From: Paenibacillus kobensis NBRC 15729
GTDB taxonomy: Bacteria; Bacillota; Bacilli; Paenibacillales; Paenibacillaceae
DNA: 64,000 nt
Reading direction: 5' to 3'
Assembly: GCF_004000825.1 (NCBI RefSeq)
Contig: NZ_BILZ01000010.1
Location: 1-64,000 of the forward strand
The notes beneath the pieces were generated by a model. That model was not told where the DNA came from, searched no databases, and saw nothing but the letters and a program-made list of their open reading frames with translations. Below, one piece after another: positions 17,123-25,349 of this stretch (position 1 is its first letter; each line of letters starts with the position of its first letter). Both the position numbers and the translations under genes were made by a program.

Positions 17123-18780
17123 AACTGCTGTGCCCCTTCCCCTGCCGAAGCAGCAAACTGGCCGCGGTATTCCTTCGGCGATATGCCGACCTGCTTCTTG
17201 AAGCAGAAGCTGAAGTAGTTCGGATCGGCGAACCCGACCAGATCCGCGATCTCGAACGCTTTGCGCTCGGTTGTGCGCAGCAGCTCCTTGGCCGACTCCA
17301 TCCGGATGTGCATCAAATATTGCCCGTAGGTCATCTTGACTTCCTTCTTGAACACGCTGCTGAAATAGCCCGTGCTAATGTGCAGATGAGCGCATACCTG
17401 TTGAATCGATATGTCCGGATCTTGATAATGCTCCTTCGTATAACCGATCGCTTTCTCCACGATATCTTTGTAAGAATGCTGCCGCTTGCTCGAAATTTGT
17501 TTCATAATGCGCAAGCACAGTTCATGGAACCAGCGCTTCGCATCCGGCAATCCGGACAGCTTATAGATTTCGGTATGCAGCTGAATGTTGGCGCCGAACA
17601 GCTCGTCCAGATTAATGTCCGAATCTTTCGCCGCCCGCAGCACGGCCGTCACCACTTCGAACAAATACACTTGAATATCGTTATAGGAGGACGCCGAATC
17701 GAACAGCTCGCGGAATATCGCTTCGACGGCGCTCTCGAGCTCTTCCGTTGTACCAAGCTTCAAGCTCCGGACTAGCGCCTGCTCCTTCAACTCGTCGAAC
17801 CGAAGTTTCTCGCTCCGGCGGTCTTCCATGTCGTGAATAAATATAATTTTGTCCGAGCCCAGCACAAGACGGTACTCTACAGCGAGCAGTGCATCTTTAT
17901 ACGAATAGGTTATATCTGCAATATCTTCCACGACGGAGCCGACGCCGACCGTAATCGGAAGCTTCAAATAGTGAATGATGCTCTTCTGAATGTTCTCCAG
18001 CACTTCTTGAACCACCTGAAGCCAGCTCTCCTCATAGTCATCCTCATCAACGGCAAGCAGTGCAATGCTGTCTTGATGGATGAAAACCGTGCCAAGCGAT
18101 TGCGCTCCCCATAGTTCCCGAGCAATGTTCAACATCGCCTGCAGAATCAAATCCATATCGCCTGACCTGCGCAGCGAAGTGGTCGCTCCCGCCTTGTCGG
18201 CTTCCTCCGATGGATGAAGGGAAATCAGGGCCACCGCATAACGCGACCCGCTCAAATAAAGACCATAATTGCACGACTTTTCTTCAATCGACCGCCTCGA
18301 CAGCTTGCGGGTCAGCAGCGTCGCAAGAAACGTCTCGCGGAGCACTGGCAAGCTCGTCCGGTAATGTTCCTGGAGCTGCCGGATATCTTCGCGCTCTGCG
18401 ACCTCGTCTTCGATCTTCGTTCGAATCTTCATCAGCACTTCCGTAAAGCTCTGGGAAGAGAACGGCTTCAGCAAATATTCATCGACGCTGAGCCGGATCG
18501 CCTGCCGGGCATAATCGAACTCGTCATAGCCGGTCAATATCACGATTTTCGTCAGCGGATTATGAGCTCTTAGCCATTCTGCAAGCTGTAGTCCGTCTTT
18601 GAACGGCATGCTGATGTCGGTTATGACAACATCCAGATCAAGCCGCTCGGCCAGCTCTATCGCTTCTTTCCCGTTCTCGGCTGTCGCGGCAACCGTAAAC
18701 CCGCAGCCTTCCCAATCGATCTCATGAATGAGTCCTTCTCTTACGTCCGCTTCATCATCTACCAGCAGCACTTTATACAC
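17119..18780 (-). CDS. YesN-type response regulator with AraC DNA-binding domain
   Basis: A 553-residue regulator. The N-terminal receiver (MYKVLLVDDEADVREG) has its phospho-acceptor in DVVITDISMP and the conserved Lys in YLLKPF. A middle region of some 270 residues has no clear enzyme motif. The C-terminal AraC domain carries two helix-turn-helix units (DISIQQVCAHLHISTGYFSSVFKKE and FEIADLVGFADPNYFSFCFKKQVGISPKEYR). The GTG at 18780, preceded by GGGGAGGCG, gives the right receiver start. It is the first gene of the locus and is expected to activate mglB through the direct repeat at 14241-14274. Confidence 0.9.
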   Translation of the reverse strand: MYKVLLVDDEADVREGLIHEIDWEGCGFTVAATAENGKEAIELAERLDLDVVITDISMPFKDGLQLAEWLRAHNPLTKIVILTGYDEFDYARQAIRLSVDEYLLKPFSSQSFTEVLMKIRTKIEDEVAEREDIRQLQEHYRTSLPVLRETFLATLLTRKLSRRSIEEKSCNYGLYLSGSRYAVALISLHPSEEADKAGATTSLRRSGDMDLILQAMLNIARELWGAQSLGTVFIHQDSIALLAVDEDDYEESWLQVVQEVLENIQKSIIHYLKLPITVGVGSVVEDIADITYSYKDALLAVEYRLVLGSDKIIFIHDMEDRRSEKLRFDELKEQALVRSLKLGTTEELESAVEAIFRELFDSASSYNDIQVYLFEVVTAVLRAAKDSDINLDELFGANIQLHTEIYKLSGLPDAKRWFHELCLRIMKQISSKRQHSYKDIVEKAIGYTKEHYQDPDISIQQVCAHLHISTGYFSSVFKKEVKMTYGQYLMHIRMESAKELLRTTERKAFEIADLVGFADPNYFSFCFKKQVGISPKEYRGQFAASAGEGAQQL

Positions 18781-18839
18781 GATGACGCCTCCCCATATTC
18801 GACACAACTTGCGATAATACGGCACAGATTTTTATATTA

Positions 18840-18965
18840 TTAGCCTAAATAACCAAAAACCACAACCGTTTTATAATCGCGACCCGTTGAATAGCCGGCG
18901 GCATGAGAAATAGAAAGGGCTGCCCGATTGTCCTCATGGATGAACAACCCGGCAACCCTATCGGG
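18840..18965 (-). pseudogene. C-terminal remnant of a GNAT acetyltransferase
   Basis: On the minus strand the last 40 or so codons read VAGLFIHEDNRAALSISHAAGY and then STGRDYKTVVVFGYLG before a stop. This resembles the acetyl-CoA-binding and last strands of GNAT enzymes (the xxEDNxxALxLYxxxGY pattern). Upstream of it the frame runs antisense to the FhuF-like remnant and no longer looks like an acetyltransferase, so only the tail of the gene survives. Confidence 0.45.
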
Positions 18966-19013
18966 GCCAGTTCCTCTGCTCATGGAGCTGCAGTCTGTGC
19001 GGATCATGAAACA

Positions 19014-19262
19014 TTTGACATTACTAATCATGCCGCGAACCGGCTTGCACCTGAGCATCTTCCGGGCATCCCCGCCAAGGCAATGTCCTGCCAATTCCGC
19101 GGCATCGACGATCCGCTGCAAGAAGGACGGCAGATCTTTATCCGCCGCACCTGCTGCCTCAATTACAGACTGTCCGAAGAGGACAAATATGGTTACACAT
19201 GTCCGCTCATATCCGACGAGCGGCGTCTGGATAAGTTTATGAAGTCGCATGCAACGGGCTAA
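19014..19262 (+). pseudogene. C-terminal remnant of a FhuF-like siderophore-iron reductase
   Basis: The frame reads ...GIDDPLQEGRQIFIRRTCC then LNYRLSEEDKYGYTCPL and ends 23 codons later. FhuF-family reductases end in a [2Fe-2S] motif Cys-Cys-x(about 10)-Cys-x2-Cys. Here the paired Cys and the last Cys are present, but the third ligand position is Gly (GGT), one base from Cys (TGT). Only about 80 codons of an expected 250 remain and I see no start codon with a ribosome site. It lies next to siderophore-uptake genes, which fits an ancestral reductase. An intact small protein cannot be excluded. Confidence 0.55.
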
Positions 19263-19286
19263 TTAGCGAATCCCCGCACACAGCAA

Positions 19287-19327
19287 AGAGACTGTCTCCA
19301 CCCGCCAACGGCGAAGAGACAGTCTCT
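19287..19327. terminator. Terminator between the FhuF remnant and the siderophore ATPase
   Basis: AGAGACTGTCTC at 19287-19298 pairs with GAGACAGTCTCT at 19316-19327. It lies just after the stop of the minus-strand ATPase gene and just after the plus-strand remnant. Confidence 0.65.
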
Positions 19328-19335
19328 ATTCGTAT

Positions 19336-20241
19336 TCATAACTGCCCTGTTCCGGTAGCGGCAGCAAGCAATTCGGATTTTTCAATCTTTATCTCATTGA
19401 TTGGCATGGTCGAGTTCGGCTGTGCGTGCACCTGCTTCTGCGCTTGCGGCTTTATTCTTCGGCCATTGCCATGAGGAATGCACATCGGCGTGCCGAACAG
19501 CGGATCCGCAACAATATCGGCTTTCATATGGAATACCTGTTCGATCATGCCGGGCGTCACGACGTGCTCTGGCGCGCCTTGCGCAAACACCTTATGGTCT
19601 TGAATCGCGACAATCTGATGCGCATAGCGGCATGCCAGATTAATGTCGTGCAGAACCATGACGATCGTACGATTCTCTCTCTCATTAAGCTCGAACAACA
19701 GGTCGAGCACTTCCACCTGGTGCGTCATATCGAGGTAGGTCGTCGGTTCGTCGAGCAAAATCATGTCCGTCCCTTGCGCCAGCACCATGGCGATCCATGC
19801 CCGTTGACGTTGGCCGCCAGACAATGAATCTACCGGCCGTTCGGCAAGCTCTTTCATTCCGGTCGTCTCCAGCGCAAGCCGAACGTGGCGCTCATCTTCC
19901 TTCGACCATTGCTGGAACCAGCTCTGGTAAGGATAACGGCCCTGCTTGACGAGCTGCAGCACGGTCAGCCCTTCCGGCGCGATCGGCCCTTGCGGCAGCA
20001 GCGCCATCCGCTTCGCCACTTCCTTCGTCGGCAGCGTTGCGATGCTGTGACCTTCGAGCAGCACGCTTCCGCTCTGCGGCTTCAGCAGCCGAGCCATCGT
20101 ACGAAGCAAGGTCGACTTCCCGCAGCCGTTGCTTCCGATCAGCACGGTAATCTTCCCTTTATCAATAGACAGATCAAGATCTTGGAATATAAATTGGTTA
20201 CCGTAGCTTATCGATAAACCGCGAGTTTCTAGGGCGCTCAT
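19336..20241 (-). CDS. Ferric-siderophore ABC transporter ATPase (FecE/FhuC-like)
   Basis: The cytoplasmic ATPase, 301 residues, of an iron-siderophore importer. Walker A is GSNGCGKST, signature [17 protein letters not shown], Walker [16 protein letters not shown]; the TYLD word is typical of FecE/FhuC/BtuD. The C-terminus has a 40-residue extension beyond the usual end ([18 protein letters not shown]...). The ATG at 20241 with AAGGAG upstream is preferred to an upstream ATG. Its promoter (TTGACA at 20296-20301, TACAAT at 20273-20278, 17-base spacer) faces that of the lipoprotein gene, with a Fur box between, so it is iron-repressed. The permeases and binding protein are in the divergent unit. 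Confidence 0.9.
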   Translation of the reverse strand: MSALETRGLSISYGNQFIFQDLDLSIDKGKITVLIGSNGCGKSTLLRTMARLLKPQSGSVLLEGHSIATLPTKEVAKRMALLPQGPIAPEGLTVLQLVKQGRYPYQSWFQQWSKEDERHVRLALETTGMKELAERPVDSLSGGQRQRAWIAMVLAQGTDMILLDEPTTYLDMTHQVEVLDLLFELNERENRTIVMVLHDINLACRYAHQIVAIQDHKVFAQGAPEHVVTPGMIEQVFHMKADIVADPLFGTPMCIPHGNGRRIKPQAQKQVHAQPNSTMPINEIKIEKSELLAAATGTGQL

Positions 20242-20302
20242 TCCGCTCAGCTCCTTCAATTTCCTCGTTTGTATTGTAAAGGGATACCCTCTTTCTGTCA
20301 AT

Positions 20303-20321
20303 GAATATGAAAATCATTATC
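20303..20321. promoter_or_regulatory. Fur box between divergent siderophore genes
   Basis: GAATATGAAAATCATTATC matches 16 of 19 bases of the Fur consensus GATAATGATAATCATTATC. It lies between the -35 of the minus-strand ATPase (20296-20301) and the -35 TTGAAA of the plus-strand lipoprotein (20331-20336; -10 TAAAAT at 20354-20359, 17-base spacer), so one site can control both. Confidence 0.8.
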
Positions 20322-20411
20322 AAATAACTCTTGAAACTGAGGCTCCCGTCCAATAAAATAACATAGACGAATGGAAAGAAATTCATTTTTTTGATCAAGG
20401 AGGACAACAGG

Positions 20412-21125
20412 TTGAAACGTTACGGAATCGTCGCAATCACCGCAGCGCTCTTGTTGACAGCAGGGTGCAGCAGCAAACCAGGCGCAGAGAGCCAATTGGT
20501 CGCACAGCACCAGAATGAACAGACAGAGTCCGAAGCAGCGGATACGGCTCAGCCCGCAGAGACCGGACAAGAAGAAACAGCCGTCACCGAGCCTTCGGAA
20601 GACGCAGCTGTAGAAACCGCCAAGGAAGAGGTGCCTGCAACCAAGGAAACCAAGCCGGCGGAGCAACCGAAGGAAGAAGCGAAGAAAGAAACGAAGAAGG
20701 TTGCGAAGACCGAGAAGAAAGTGCAAGAAGCGGTCAAGAAGAACGATGAGGTCACCAAGGCAGTAACCGATTCGATCATGGATAACAATAAGGACAAAAC
20801 GGCTGAGAAGACCGAGCAGACCAAGCAATTGGAGAAGTCGATCGAGCAGATTCGGGCACAAGTCAAAGATTTGAAGCAGCATGCCGACAACAATGACTCC
20901 GCTCTTATGAAGGAGACATCCTCCCTTATCGTTCAAAGCTGGGATGCAATGAAAGCAGACGTGAAAGCCTCCGTCCCTTCCATGTACGATTTCCTCGATG
21001 AGAAAATAACCTCCCTGAGCGGGCTGAAGGATGCCGATCCAATCGATCAAGCTGCTGTACTGCAGGTTGATTACGAGCTATACCAATCATTCCGTCAATT
21101 AGCCGATAAGTTAGGTGTAAGCTAA
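20412..21125 (+). CDS. Fur-associated coiled-coil lipoprotein of unknown function
   Basis: A secreted, lipid-anchored protein of 237 residues with the lipobox LLTAGCSS. The start is a TTG at 20412, eight bases after AAGGAGG. After the signal comes a low-complexity linker rich in Glu, Thr, Ala and Pro (about residues 25-90). Next is a Lys/Glu-rich coiled-coil-like part (KKETKKVAKTEKKVQEAVKK), then a more ordered C-terminal region of about 100 residues (SSLIVQSWDAMKADVKASV...YELYQSFRQLADKLG). I recognise no family. Promoter and Fur box place it under iron control, divergent from the siderophore ATPase and upstream of the binding protein, so a surface role in iron acquisition is likely but unproven. 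Confidence 0.75.
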   Translation: MKRYGIVAITAALLLTAGCSSKPGAESQLVAQHQNEQTESEAADTAQPAETGQEETAVTEPSEDAAVETAKEEVPATKETKPAEQPKEEAKKETKKVAKTEKKVQEAVKKNDEVTKAVTDSIMDNNKDKTAEKTEQTKQLEKSIEQIRAQVKDLKQHADNNDSALMKETSSLIVQSWDAMKADVKASVPSMYDFLDEKITSLSGLKDADPIDQAAVLQVDYELYQSFRQLADKLGVS

Positions 21126-21151
21126 TAAATTGCAACTTTAGAATTTTATTC

Positions 21152-21207
21152 TTGACAATAGAAACAACCTCGTTCTATCATTCTCATTGATAACGATAAT
21201 CATTACT
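21152..21207 (+). promoter_or_regulatory. Promoter and Fur box of the siderophore-binding protein
   Basis: TTGACA (21152-21157) and TATCAT (21176-21181) are 18 bases apart. GATAACGATAATCATTACT at 21189-21207 matches 16 of 19 Fur-box bases and covers the expected transcription start, an arrangement for iron repression. Confidence 0.75.
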
Positions 21208-21236
21208 AAAACTTGAGAGGTGGGTTTCCAGTCATT

Positions 21237-22511
21237 ATGTTTAAATCTGTGTTCCGCAGCATGGCATTATGTCTTTCTTTACTCGTTGCAGTCGTATCCG
21301 TTCCGTTCACGGCAACTGCAGCATCCGCTCCAATCAGCGTCGTTCTCGACGGCCAGAAGCTCTCCTTCGACGTTCCGCCGCAAGTCATCGGCGGTGCAAC
21401 GATGATTCCATACAGCGCGTTGACGAAGAAGCTTGGCGCTACGCTGAGCTCCGATCCGAAGTCGAAGAAGCTGAAAGTCAAACGCGGCAATACGACGGTC
21501 GAACTGACGGTCGGCAGCACGCAAGCGACGGTCAACGGCCAATCGGTGAAGCTCGACGCGAAAGCCGTTGAGAAGAACGGCCGCACGCTCGTTCCTCTCC
21601 GCTTCCTCGGCGAAGCGTTCGGCTTGTGGGTCAACTGGAACGGTTCGACGAAGACGGTATCGCTGGAAACGAAACGGACGATCGAACATGCAATGGGGAA
21701 AACGACGCTTACTTCCGTACCGAAACGTGTCGTTGTGTTGTTCAATGGCATGGTCGACGTCTCGCTGACGCTCGGCGTCAAACCGGTCGGTGCGGTTGAA
21801 TCGTGGGTGCAACAGCCTTGGTACCATTATCTTCGCGCTGACATGGGCGGCGTTAAGAGCCTGGGCACCGAACTGCAGCCGAACTTGGAAGCGATCGTTG
21901 CACTGAAGCCGGATCTGATTATCGGTGCGAAGACGCGCCACGAGAAAATATACGATCAATTGTCCGCCATTGCGCCTACGATCTACGCAAGCGAACTGTT
22001 CAACTGGAAAGCGAACATGGACATGGCGGCAAAAGCGATGAACACGGAAGATAAAGCAACTGTATTCATGAACGACTGGAACAAACGGGTAGCCGACTTC
22101 AAATCCAAGCTCGGCGACAAAGCGAATATGGAAGTATCGATCGTTCGTTTCCAAGAAGACAGCTCCGCACGCTTCTACGTGACTGGCTTCGCAGGAACGA
22201 TTCTGCAAGAGCTCGGCCTGAAGCGTCCAAAGGCGCAGCAAGTTGACGGCAAGGTCGTTGTGGACCTCGACTCGCAGGAACAAATCCCGCTTCTGGACGG
22301 CGATATCATCTTCGACATCACGTCGGGCATCGGCGGCGGCGGCGAAATCGAATCCCAACAAGAATGGCAGCAGAACCCGCTGTGGAAAAACTTGAAGGGC
22401 GTTAAGAACGGCAAGTATTACAAAGTAAACGACATCACCTGGAACATGTCCGGCGGTGCTACGGCAGCGAAAATGATGCTTGACGATCTGTACTTCTACT
22501 TCGATATGTAA
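21237..22511 (+). CDS. Iron-siderophore-binding protein fused to a stalk domain
   Basis: A 424-residue exported protein. A cleavable signal peptide (about 1-28, ending ATAASA, no lipobox Cys) is followed by a copper-amine-oxidase-N-like stalk domain (about 30-145). Its internal repeat is VVLDGQKLSFDVPPQVIGG and VNGQSVKLDAKAVEKNGRTLVPLRFLGEAF. A FecB/FepB-type siderophore-binding domain makes up the rest (VPKRVVVLFNGMVDVSLTLGVKPVGAV; LEAIVALKPDLIIG; final DITWNMSGG). Normal Gram-positive siderophore receptors are lipoproteins; here the stalk domain may hold the receptor in the envelope instead. The ATG at 21237 follows GAGAGGTGG. Confidence 0.85.
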   Translation: MFKSVFRSMALCLSLLVAVVSVPFTATAASAPISVVLDGQKLSFDVPPQVIGGATMIPYSALTKKLGATLSSDPKSKKLKVKRGNTTVELTVGSTQATVNGQSVKLDAKAVEKNGRTLVPLRFLGEAFGLWVNWNGSTKTVSLETKRTIEHAMGKTTLTSVPKRVVVLFNGMVDVSLTLGVKPVGAVESWVQQPWYHYLRADMGGVKSLGTELQPNLEAIVALKPDLIIGAKTRHEKIYDQLSAIAPTIYASELFNWKANMDMAAKAMNTEDKATVFMNDWNKRVADFKSKLGDKANMEVSIVRFQEDSSARFYVTGFAGTILQELGLKRPKAQQVDGKVVVDLDSQEQIPLLDGDIIFDITSGIGGGGEIESQQEWQQNPLWKNLKGVKNGKYYKVNDITWNMSGGATAAKMMLDDLYFYFDM

Positions 22512-22530
22512 TAACCATTACTTGTAGAAG

Positions 22531-22571
22531 CGCACGAAAGAATGAGCTTAAGCGGCTCATTCTTTCGTGCG
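22531..22571 (+). repeat. Perfect 17-bp stem-loop between binding protein and permease genes
   Basis: Bases 22531-22547 pair perfectly with 22555-22571 across a 7-base loop. No T run follows on the plus strand. It lies between the stop of the binding-protein gene and the first permease, so it probably protects the upstream mRNA or lowers read-through into the permeases. Confidence 0.75.
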
Positions 22572-22593
22572 TATTGTGACGGGAGCGGCGATT

Positions 22594-23607
22594 ATGGAAA
22601 GGTTGTTTTCCGGAGGCCTGTCTAAGGGCGCCGGCCTTGCAATCGGATTTCTATTATTAGTACTGTTCATGCTGGCCAGCATGTCTCTTGGCCGCACGAC
22701 GATCAGTTGGAGCGACGTTTATCATTCGTTCATTGATTATGATCTTAGTTCGTCCAATCAAATTATCGTTCAGACATCGCGCGCGCCAAGAACGTTCATA
22801 GCGGCAGCGGTCGGCGCATGTCTTGCAGTAGCAGGCTCGCTCATCCAAGGCTTGACGAGAAATCCGCTCGCTGATCCGAACGTTCTCGGCATCAACTTCG
22901 GCGCTTCGTTCTTCGTCGTATTATCGGTGACGGTATTCTCGGTCAGCTCCTTGCCTGCTCTGACTGGCATTTCCTTCGCAGGGGCAGCACTCGCCGCTCT
23001 TGCCGTATACTTGATGGGATCGCTTGGACGCGACGGCCTCACTCCGCTGAAAATTATACTTGCCGGTGCCGCGCTCAGCGCTTTATTCTCCTCGTTCACG
23101 CAAGGTATCCTTGTCATGAATGCGCAGACGCTCAGCGAAGTCATGTTCTGGCTGACCGGATCGGTCGCAGGCAGATCGCTTGACATGCTGAAGTCCGTTC
23201 TTCCATTCATGGCAGCCGCGTGGATCGGTTCTCTGTGGATCGCAAGGCATATGAACGTGCTGACGATGGGCGAAGATACCGCGCAAGGACTTGGGCAGCG
23301 AACCATCCTCATTAAGCTGGCAACCGGATTTATAATTATGCTGCTCGCCGGCAGTTCCGTAGCTGTAGCCGGACCGATCGGCTTCATCGGCTTGATCATT
23401 CCGACGATTGCCCGTTTGTTCGCCGGCAACGATTACCGTTGGATCATCCCGTACGCCGCGCTGCTCGGCGCCATTCTCGTACTGGCAGCCGACATTGCAG
23501 CACGGCTCGTTATTCATCCGCAGGAGCTCCCTGTCGGTGTTATGACAGCAGCAATCGGCATTCCGGCCTTTATCGCGATCGCCAGAAAAGGGGTCGTCAA
23601 ATCATGA
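22594..23607 (+). CDS. FecCD-family siderophore permease, first subunit
   Basis: A membrane subunit of 337 residues with about nine hydrophobic segments. Family words include RAPRTFIAAAVGACLAVAGSLIQGLTRNPLADPNVLGINFGASFFVV, AGAALSALFSSFTQ and the coupling region GQRTILIKLATG before VAVAGPIGFIGLIIPTIAR. It pairs with the next gene as a heterodimer. I prefer the ATG at 22594 because GGGAG lies just upstream; a GTG at 22567 lies inside the stem-loop. It overlaps the following permease by four bases (ATGA). Confidence 0.9.
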   Translation: MERLFSGGLSKGAGLAIGFLLLVLFMLASMSLGRTTISWSDVYHSFIDYDLSSSNQIIVQTSRAPRTFIAAAVGACLAVAGSLIQGLTRNPLADPNVLGINFGASFFVVLSVTVFSVSSLPALTGISFAGAALAALAVYLMGSLGRDGLTPLKIILAGAALSALFSSFTQGILVMNAQTLSEVMFWLTGSVAGRSLDMLKSVLPFMAAAWIGSLWIARHMNVLTMGEDTAQGLGQRTILIKLATGFIIMLLAGSSVAVAGPIGFIGLIIPTIARLFAGNDYRWIIPYAALLGAILVLAADIAARLVIHPQELPVGVMTAAIGIPAFIAIARKGVVKS

Positions 23608-24644
23608 AAAACTATACGTACATCCGGTCGGAGAAACTATCCTTCTCCTTCTTCATTCAGAAGAGTTCGCTGCGGCTAGCGATCATCCTTACTATCGCTA
23701 GCGCCGTCGCCATTCTGCTTAGCATTGCGATCGGCGATATGCGTATCTCCCCTGTCGATGTCATCAAGACGCTGGCCGGCAACGGCACCGAGGAGCATCA
23801 TCTTGTCATTCATACGCTGCGGCTGCCAAGAATTATTGCCGCATTCGTCGTCGGCGCATCGCTGGCTGTAGCCGGCTCTATCTTGCAAGGCATTATTCGA
23901 AACCCGCTCGCTTCACCCGATATTATCGGCATAACGAGCGGCGCTTCCGTCGCTGCCGTCGCTTTTCTCAACTATCTCGCCGGTTCGGTCAGCATCCTCT
24001 GGATGCCCGTAGCCGCGATGATCGGCGCTGCGGTTACCTCCCTCGTCGTCTATTCGTTGGCATGGAAGAAAGGAGTAACGCCAATCCGGCTTGTCCTTGT
24101 CGGAATCGGTATCAACTTCCTGCTCGCTTCGCTGACGAAGGTCATGCTTGTTATGAATCAGGAAACGACGGCGGCTCAAGCCTACGTATGGCTGACAGGC
24201 ACCGTATACGGCACGGATTGGACCATCATACAGACCGTCGTACCTTGGGTAGCCGTCTTCATCCCTATCGCATTCCTGCTCGCGAGGAATGTGAATGTGC
24301 TGCAGCTTGGCGACGATATCGCAGCCGGAGTCGGCAGCCGGACGCAGCGCCAGCGGTTCGTCCTGCTGATGATCAGCGTAGCGCTGGCCGGAGCTGCCGT
24401 CTCGATCGGGGGCGCGATCTCGTTCGTCGGTCTGATCGCTCCGCATATGACGCGCAAGCTTGTCGGACCGGCATTCGGCGGCGTGCTGCCGATTACCGCA
24501 TTAATCGGCGGAATGATGGTCGTCGTCGCGGACACGATCGCCAGAACGGCGTTCTTGCCTTACGATATCCCGGTCGGCGTCTTTACGGCTGGCGTCGGTG
24601 CGCCGTTCTTCATCTATTTGCTCTACCGCAACCGCAACGCTTAG
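23604..24644 (+). CDS. FecCD-family siderophore permease, second subunit
   Basis: The partner permease, 346 residues, translated from the ATG at 23604 that overlaps the preceding stop. It carries the same signature as its partner (LRLPRIIAAFVVGASLAVAGSILQGIIRNPLASPDIIGITSGAS and AVSIGGAISFVGLIAPHMTRKLVG). About nine to ten membrane segments are visible. Order within the operon (binding protein, permease, permease), with the ATPase transcribed divergently, is common in Paenibacillus. The operon ends at a strong terminator 47 bases after the stop. Confidence 0.9.
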   Translation: MKNYTYIRSEKLSFSFFIQKSSLRLAIILTIASAVAILLSIAIGDMRISPVDVIKTLAGNGTEEHHLVIHTLRLPRIIAAFVVGASLAVAGSILQGIIRNPLASPDIIGITSGASVAAVAFLNYLAGSVSILWMPVAAMIGAAVTSLVVYSLAWKKGVTPIRLVLVGIGINFLLASLTKVMLVMNQETTAAQAYVWLTGTVYGTDWTIIQTVVPWVAVFIPIAFLLARNVNVLQLGDDIAAGVGSRTQRQRFVLLMISVALAGAAVSIGGAISFVGLIAPHMTRKLVGPAFGGVLPITALIGGMMVVVADTIARTAFLPYDIPVGVFTAGVGAPFFIYLLYRNRNA

Positions 24645-24690
24645 CTTCAGGCAGTCGCATGCCAGCCTGCCAGATTGCTAGAATAACAAC

Positions 24691-24737
24691 AAGGCAGTCC
24701 CGCTATATCGGCTACGACCGAACGGGACTGCCTTTTT
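24691..24737 (+). terminator. Terminator of the siderophore operon
   Basis: AAGGCAGTCCCG (24691-24702) pairs with CGGGACTGCCTT (24723-24734), followed by TTT. Read in reverse it has a shorter T run (TTGTTGTT) and may also serve the convergent small gene, whose stop lies at its edge. Confidence 0.85.
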
Positions 24738-25056
24738 AATGGAGAGACCTCTGCCTTCTTCTTTTCCTTATATAAGCCAGCAGCCAGCATAAATACGAAA
24801 TCAAACCTATCGGTGTAACCAGCAGTTCGAACGTTACATAGAAAAGCCATCCGTCAATAAGCAGCCAATCTCCGGTATTTCTCATAGGGTTATTGAAACA
24901 AAACGCTACGATTGCCAAGATTATGGCAACCGTTAACGCAATCGCCACTTTAACGTATTTGCGGGTATAAGCCGTTACCGCGGACGCGGCAAAGATGGCA
25001 GATAAAATAAAGATATAAAATAATCCTTCATACTCACGGATAAAAGCAGCTAACAT
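24736..25056 (-). CDS. Small membrane protein of unknown function
   Basis: A 106-residue protein with three or four hydrophobic segments (about 12-29, 36-53, 66-92), and a very basic tail YIRKRRRQRSLH that should be cytoplasmic. AGAGGGGGA lies just before the ATG, supporting translation. I recognise no family. It converges on the siderophore operon and shares its terminator, so there is no functional link from context. Confidence 0.6.
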   Translation of the reverse strand: MLAAFIREYEGLFYIFILSAIFAASAVTAYTRKYVKVAIALTVAIILAIVAFCFNNPMRNTGDWLLIDGWLFYVTFELLVTPIGLISYLCWLLAYIRKRRRQRSLH

Positions 25057-25349
25057 ATTGTCCCCCTCTAGCCGGCCTCAGCAAATTGTCGCATTCTTCG
25101 CTTCCATGATATCACTAATTGGATATTACTGGACATGCGAAATAAAATTATTACATGATCATTATAAAAGCATGATGCTAGACAAGCGAAATGATTGAAG
25201 AATCCGCCTATCACACTCATAATCAAGCAAAATGGAATAATTGTTTCATCTATACCATAAATTTAATATACTTATTTGTGAAGATGGAAAGTTTCTATAC
25301 TATCTCCCCTATTCCTTCCAACCCTATCGAACTATGGAGGTATGTACAT

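Noticed and set aside
18840-19250. One continuous 136-codon minus-strand frame taken as an intact protein
   Set aside because: Only its last 40 codons look like an acetyltransferase; the first part is antisense to the FhuF-like remnant, so the frame is a chance join of two remnants.
21279-22361. A 360-codon open frame antisense to the siderophore-binding protein
   Set aside because: Arg/Asp/His-rich composition typical of the complement of a GC-rich gene; no motif and no ribosome site.
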